The notes under the pieces were generated by a model. The model did no database searches, was not told where the DNA came from, and worked only from the letters and a program-made list of their open reading frames with translations. The translations under genes and the position numbers were made by a program. From Candidatus Nomurabacteria bacterium (GTDB lineage: Bacteria; Patescibacteriota; Minisyncoccia; Phycocordibacterales; UBA2100), in the NCBI GenBank assembly GCA_943359705.1, contig CALRIB010000040.1:1-7802 (forward strand): a DNA stretch of 7,802 nt, in the 5' to 3' direction. Positions 5,850-7,802 of this stretch are shown one piece after another (positions within the stretch are counted from its first letter, which is position 1; each line of letters begins with the position of its first letter).

Positions 5850-6050
5850 TCATTCTCTGCGCATCGGCCTCGATTGATCCTTCGGTTTGCCGTAGCCGGT
5901 CATGATGACGATGATCTGGAAGACCACCAACGCAACGGCCAGCCAGAAGATTACTTTCGCTTCAGATGCGAATTGGAAGCCCGGAGTATTGAATCCGAGC
6001 ACTCCGGCGACCAAGCCGGCGATGAACGTTAAGCCCAACAAGAAACCCAT
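5850..6050 (-). CDS. 66-aa membrane protein, possibly DUF1328-like
   Basis: A small membrane protein of 66 residues. Two hydrophobic segments are visible: MGFLLGLTFIAGLVAGVLGF (1-20) and about 31-50 (VIFWLAVALVVFQIIVIM), with a polar, charged tail KPKDQSRPMRRE. The pattern AGLVAGVLGF ... AKVIFWL recalls the small DUF1328/YtjA-type membrane proteins, but this is only a resemblance by eye. An in-frame ATG lies 10 codons upstream (6080), but ATG 6050 is chosen because a perfect GGAGG (6056-6060) sits five bases before it. The gene is a unit of its own: promoter-like block at 6108-6138, leader hairpin at 6080-6096 and terminator at 5786-5824. Its layout copies that of the 78-aa gene next door, although the proteins are not clearly related. 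Its position between pilB and pilC hints at a pilus or envelope link, but nothing in the sequence proves it. Confidence 0.75.
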   Translation of the reverse strand: MGFLLGLTFIAGLVAGVLGFNTPGFQFASEAKVIFWLAVALVVFQIIVIMTGYGKPKDQSRPMRRE

Positions 6051-6055
6051 GATTG

Positions 6056-6060
6056 CCTCC
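6056..6060 (-). promoter_or_regulatory. Ribosome binding site of the 66-aa gene
   Basis: GGAGG on the minus strand with a five-base spacer to ATG 6050. It decides the start against the in-frame ATG at 6080. The same sequence and spacing occur at the 78-aa gene. Confidence 0.85.
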
Positions 6061-6079
6061 GGGTTTGAGAAAGGCGTCA

Positions 6080-6096
6080 TCGTTCGCAGAGAACGA
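6080..6096 (-). other. Small hairpin in the leader of the 66-aa gene
   Basis: TCGTTC (6080-6085) pairs with GAACGA (6091-6096) across a five-base loop. It lies in the predicted 5' leader between the promoter-like block and the ribosome site. The 78-aa gene has a six-bp hairpin at a similar place. The role is unknown; it may stabilise the mRNA or act as an operator. Confidence 0.4.
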
Positions 6097-6107
6097 CTTG
6101 CTTGCCC

Positions 6108-6138
6108 GAATGCAACTATGAAACGAACTCTCGGTCAA
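6108..6138 (-). promoter_or_regulatory. Promoter-like block of the 66-aa gene
   Basis: On the minus strand: TTGACCG, five variable bases, then TCGTTYCATAGTTGYATTC. It is shared with the block at 6479-6509 (24 of 31 positions identical, all but two differences in the five-base spacer). TTGACC resembles a -35 element. The matching -10 is not standard (TTGCAT at 17-bp spacing, or CATAGT at 12), so another sigma factor or a bound regulator is possible. Confidence 0.6.
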
Positions 6139-6144
6139 CACCGT

Positions 6145-6174
6145 AAAAAGCCCGGCGGTGATGCCGCCGGGCTT
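6145..6174 (-). terminator. Rho-independent terminator after the 78-aa gene
   Basis: A perfect 9-bp stem GCCCGGCGG (6150-6158) with 6164-6172 has a five-base loop and is extended by A-T pairs. On the minus strand it is followed by TTTTT (6149-6145). It starts 25 bp past the stop of the 78-aa gene, the same distance as at the 66-aa gene, and lies just upstream of the promoter-like block of that gene. Confidence 0.9.
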
Positions 6175-6199
6175 GTGTTTGCGTAGGGCGATTGCACAT

Positions 6200-6436
6200 T
6201 CAGCAGATGCTTGAAGACCGCCGTTCATCTGCTGCAGCCGATGCGCGCAGCAAGAAGAACATCACGAAGAACAGTGCTGCGAAGCCGATCGCTACGAAGC
6301 CCGGTCGGTGACTGCTACCGGGATCGGACCAGATCACCAACATGAGCATCCCCAGCAAGAGCGAGAGCAGAGTACCCGCAATTGCAGCCCATGTACGACC
6401 GCTATACTTTACTTCAGATGACGGATGATCCGCCAT
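6200..6436 (-). CDS. 78-aa membrane protein of unknown function
   Basis: A small protein of 78 residues that I do not recognise. It has a polar N-terminus (MADHPSSEVKYSGRTW), two hydrophobic segments (about 17-36, AAIAGTLLSLLLGMLMLVIW, and about 47-64, FVAIGFAALFFVMFFLLR), and a short charged tail ending SSSIC with a terminal Cys. The loop between the helices, SDPGSSHRPG, is short, so a helical hairpin is likely. The frame is open with an ATG at 6448, but GGAGG (6442-6446) stands five bases before ATG 6436, which is taken as the start. The gene follows pilB by 76 bp and has its own promoter-like block, leader hairpin and terminator. Sharing these with the 66-aa gene suggests that the two are expressed under the same signal. 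No catalytic or metal-binding motif is visible. Confidence 0.75.
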   Translation of the reverse strand: MADHPSSEVKYSGRTWAAIAGTLLSLLLGMLMLVIWSDPGSSHRPGFVAIGFAALFFVMFFLLRASAAADERRSSSIC

Positions 6437-6441
6437 GACAA

Positions 6442-6446
6442 CCTCC
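6442..6446 (-). promoter_or_regulatory. Ribosome binding site of the 78-aa gene
   Basis: GGAGG on the minus strand, five bases before ATG 6436. It fixes this start over the ATG at 6448, which it directly follows. Confidence 0.85.
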
Positions 6447-6454
6447 ATGAATGC

Positions 6455-6473
6455 GGCAGCAAAAGGCGCTGCC
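6455..6473 (-). other. Small hairpin in the leader of the 78-aa gene
   Basis: GGCAGC (6455-6460) pairs with GCTGCC (6468-6473) across seven bases. It ends eight bases before the ribosome site. It corresponds in place to the hairpin at 6080-6096. Confidence 0.4.
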
Positions 6474-6478
6474 TATTT

Positions 6479-6509
6479 GAATACAACTATGGAACGACAA
6501 TGCGGTCAA
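6479..6509 (-). promoter_or_regulatory. Promoter-like block of the 78-aa gene
   Basis: This is the second copy of the block described at 6108-6138: TTGACCG, five unrelated bases, then TCGTTCCATAGTTGTATTC. TTGACC (6504-6509) begins three bases after the pilB stop codon. Conservation on both sides of an unconserved five-base gap suggests protein contacts rather than a recent copy of the whole region. Confidence 0.6.
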
Positions 6510-6512
6510 ACA

Positions 6513-7802
6513 TTACTCCGTCACCACACGCAAAACTTCTTCGATGGTGGTCACGCCCTGAGCTGCTTTAAAAATGCCGTCTTCGGCCATGGTGAGCATT
6601 CCTTCGCTTCGCGCTTGCTTTTGCACTTCGTCGGCGGTCGCATTTTTCATCATGAGTTCTTTGACGGTCGAGGTGATGGGAAGCGTTTCGTAGATGCCGA
6701 CACGGCCGGCATAGCCGGAGGGAGAGTCGGGACCGGCCTTCGGTTTGTAGAAAGAAATATTTTTCCACGTCGCGTCTTTCGCGGCAGCTTTTTCCTCTTT
6801 GAGCGCTTTCAAGACCGCGCCCGCGTCGACAGTTTTTTCCAATTGCGCCTGCTCGTCACGATTCAGCTCGTATTTCTCACGAGCCGGAGAAAGTTTGCGC
6901 ACGAGGCGCTGACCGATGCAGATGCGGAGCGTGGACACGAGAAGGAACGGCTCCACACCCATGTCGAGCAAGCGCGGAATTGCACCGGCGGCGCTGTTAG
7001 TGTGCAGCGTCGAGAGTACGAGGTGGCCGGTGAGTGCAGCGTTGATGGCAAGGCTCGCCGTTTCTTTGTCACGAATTTCACCGACCATGATGATGTCGGG
7101 GTCTTGGCGGACGAGTGAGCGGAGACCGTTGGCAAAGGTGAATCCGATTTCCGGGCGCACCTGCGTTTGGTTGATGCGCTTCATCTGGTATTCAATCGGG
7201 TCTTCAATAGTAGAGATGTTGACGTCGGGCGTGTTCACGATATCGAGGAGCGTGTAGAGTGTCGTAGATTTTCCGGCGCCGGTGGGGCCGCAGGAGAGCA
7301 CCATGCCGGTCGTGCCTTTCATCGCTTCGTGCATGTGCTCGAGCGCCGCGCCGTGAAAGCCGATACTTTCGAGTGTAAATCCGGAAATCGAATCGCGCAG
7401 CAAGCGCATCACAATCTTTTCGCCGTAGTAGGTGGGCAAGACGGAGACACGGAATGAGATTTTTTCCGCGCCCGACTCCACGCCGAAGCGGCCGTCTTGC
7501 GGCTGGCGGTGTTCGTCGAGTCGCATATTGGCCAAAACCTTCACGCGTGCCGTAATGGCGGCGGCTGCGTGCTTGGGCAGTTCCATCGCATCGTGCAAAA
7601 GTCCGTCGATGCGGTAGCGGATGAGCAGCGTGTCTTCCATCGGCTCGATGTGAATGTCGGAAGCGTTTTGCGCGTTGGCGTGGCGCAGGAGCGTGTCGAC
7701 AATGCGCACCGCCGAAGTGCCTTCGGCCATCTCGCGCAATTCTTTTTCGCCGCGCTCTTCGCCGGCGCCGCTTCCCTTTTCCAACGCCTCCGTTTCTTTG
7801 CG
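6513..7802 (-). CDS. pilB: Type IV pilus assembly ATPase PilB (GspE family), N-terminus missing
   Basis: The last 429 residues of a secretion-type ATPase that works at the inner face of the membrane as a hexamer and powers pilus extension through PilC. The frame is still open at the right edge; roughly 100-150 N-terminal residues are probably missing judged by the usual family length. Visible in order (counted from the edge): an N2-type domain with ASDIHIEP (47-54); Walker A GPTGAGKST (172-180); Asp box STIEDPIEYQ (197-206); Walker B RQDPDIIMVGEIRD (232-245); and His box LTGHLVLSTLHTN (257-269). These are the standard motifs of PilB/GspE. PilT is less likely because of the N2 domain and the long C-terminal part. 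The zinc-binding tetracysteine found in many PilB/GspE proteins is absent: where CPxC is expected after QRLVRKL the sequence reads SPAREKY. A Lys/Ala-rich insert follows (about 320-345). TTG 7784 is not the start, since family sequence continues upstream. Confidence 0.95.
   Translation of the reverse strand, partial: RKETEALEKGSGAGEERGEKELREMAEGTSAVRIVDTLLRHANAQNASDIHIEPMEDTLLIRYRIDGLLHDAMELPKHAAAAITARVKVLANMRLDEHRQPQDGRFGVESGAEKISFRVSVLPTYYGEKIVMRLLRDSISGFTLESIGFHGAALEHMHEAMKGTTGMVLSCGPTGAGKSTTLYTLLDIVNTPDVNISTIEDPIEYQMKRINQTQVRPEIGFTFANGLRSLVRQDPDIIMVGEIRDKETASLAINAALTGHLVLSTLHTNSAAGAIPRLLDMGVEPFLLVSTLRICIGQRLVRKLSPAREKYELNRDEQAQLEKTVDAGAVLKALKEEKAAAKDATWKNISFYKPKAGPDSPSGYAGRVGIYETLPITSTVKELMMKNATADEVQKQARSEGMLTMAEDGIFKAAQGVTTIEEVLRVVTE

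Noticed and set aside
6435..7118. 227-codon open frame on the plus strand opposite pilB
   Set aside because: Antisense to the Walker and His boxes of PilB, so conservation there explains the openness; no supporting signal.
7782..7784. TTG as start of pilB
   Set aside because: The same frame is open to the window edge and the known family has a further N-terminal domain, so the gene is cut by the edge.

Overview
The window carries the core of a type IV pilus locus, all on the minus strand, so it reads from right to left. In reading order it holds: the 3' part of an assembly ATPase (PilB/GspE family, cut by the right edge), two very small membrane-protein genes, a platform protein (PilC/GspF family), three consecutive prepilins that look like minor pilins (PilV-, PilW- and PilX-like), and the 5' end of a secreted Gly-Pro-rich protein cut by the left edge. 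No RNA gene, insertion sequence or CRISPR array was seen.

The likely source is a Candidate Phyla Radiation (Patescibacteria, Parcubacteria-like) genome. This is inference from the gene set and order, the very large minor pilins with SRG-type leader ends, the AEAG-containing PilX-like protein with a GPLHANGG block and a PPPF tail, and the short degenerate heptamer repeats. No marker gene is present to prove it.

Layout by region: 1-272 is the partial secreted protein. 361-1947 is the PilX-like prepilin, 1952-2584 the PilW-like one and 2586-4370 the PilV-like one. These three are packed with gaps of 1-4 bases, which suggests one mRNA with coupled translation. 4408-5628 is pilC. 5629-5849 is a non-coding stretch with a promoter-like box, a 102-bp inverted-repeat structure and a terminator. 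5850-6050 and 6200-6436 are two small membrane-protein genes, each with its own promoter-like block, 5'-leader hairpin, strong GGAGG ribosome site and terminator. 6513-7802 is pilB.

How the genes would work together: PilB hydrolyses ATP at the inner face of the membrane and drives PilC, which adds pilins to the fibre. The three prepilins are cleaved after a Gly by a prepilin peptidase (not in the window) and probably form a priming or tip complex, with the PilV-like protein carrying Ig-like domains outward. The major pilin, prepilin peptidase and retraction ATPase are not in this window.

The most unusual signal is a family of 7-bp tandem repeats (core GTA plus four variable bases). They occur at the leader-coding region of every one of the three prepilins, and twice they are arranged as inverted pairs around the start codon. 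The second is the pair of self-contained small membrane-protein units inserted between pilB and pilC under nearly identical upstream blocks.
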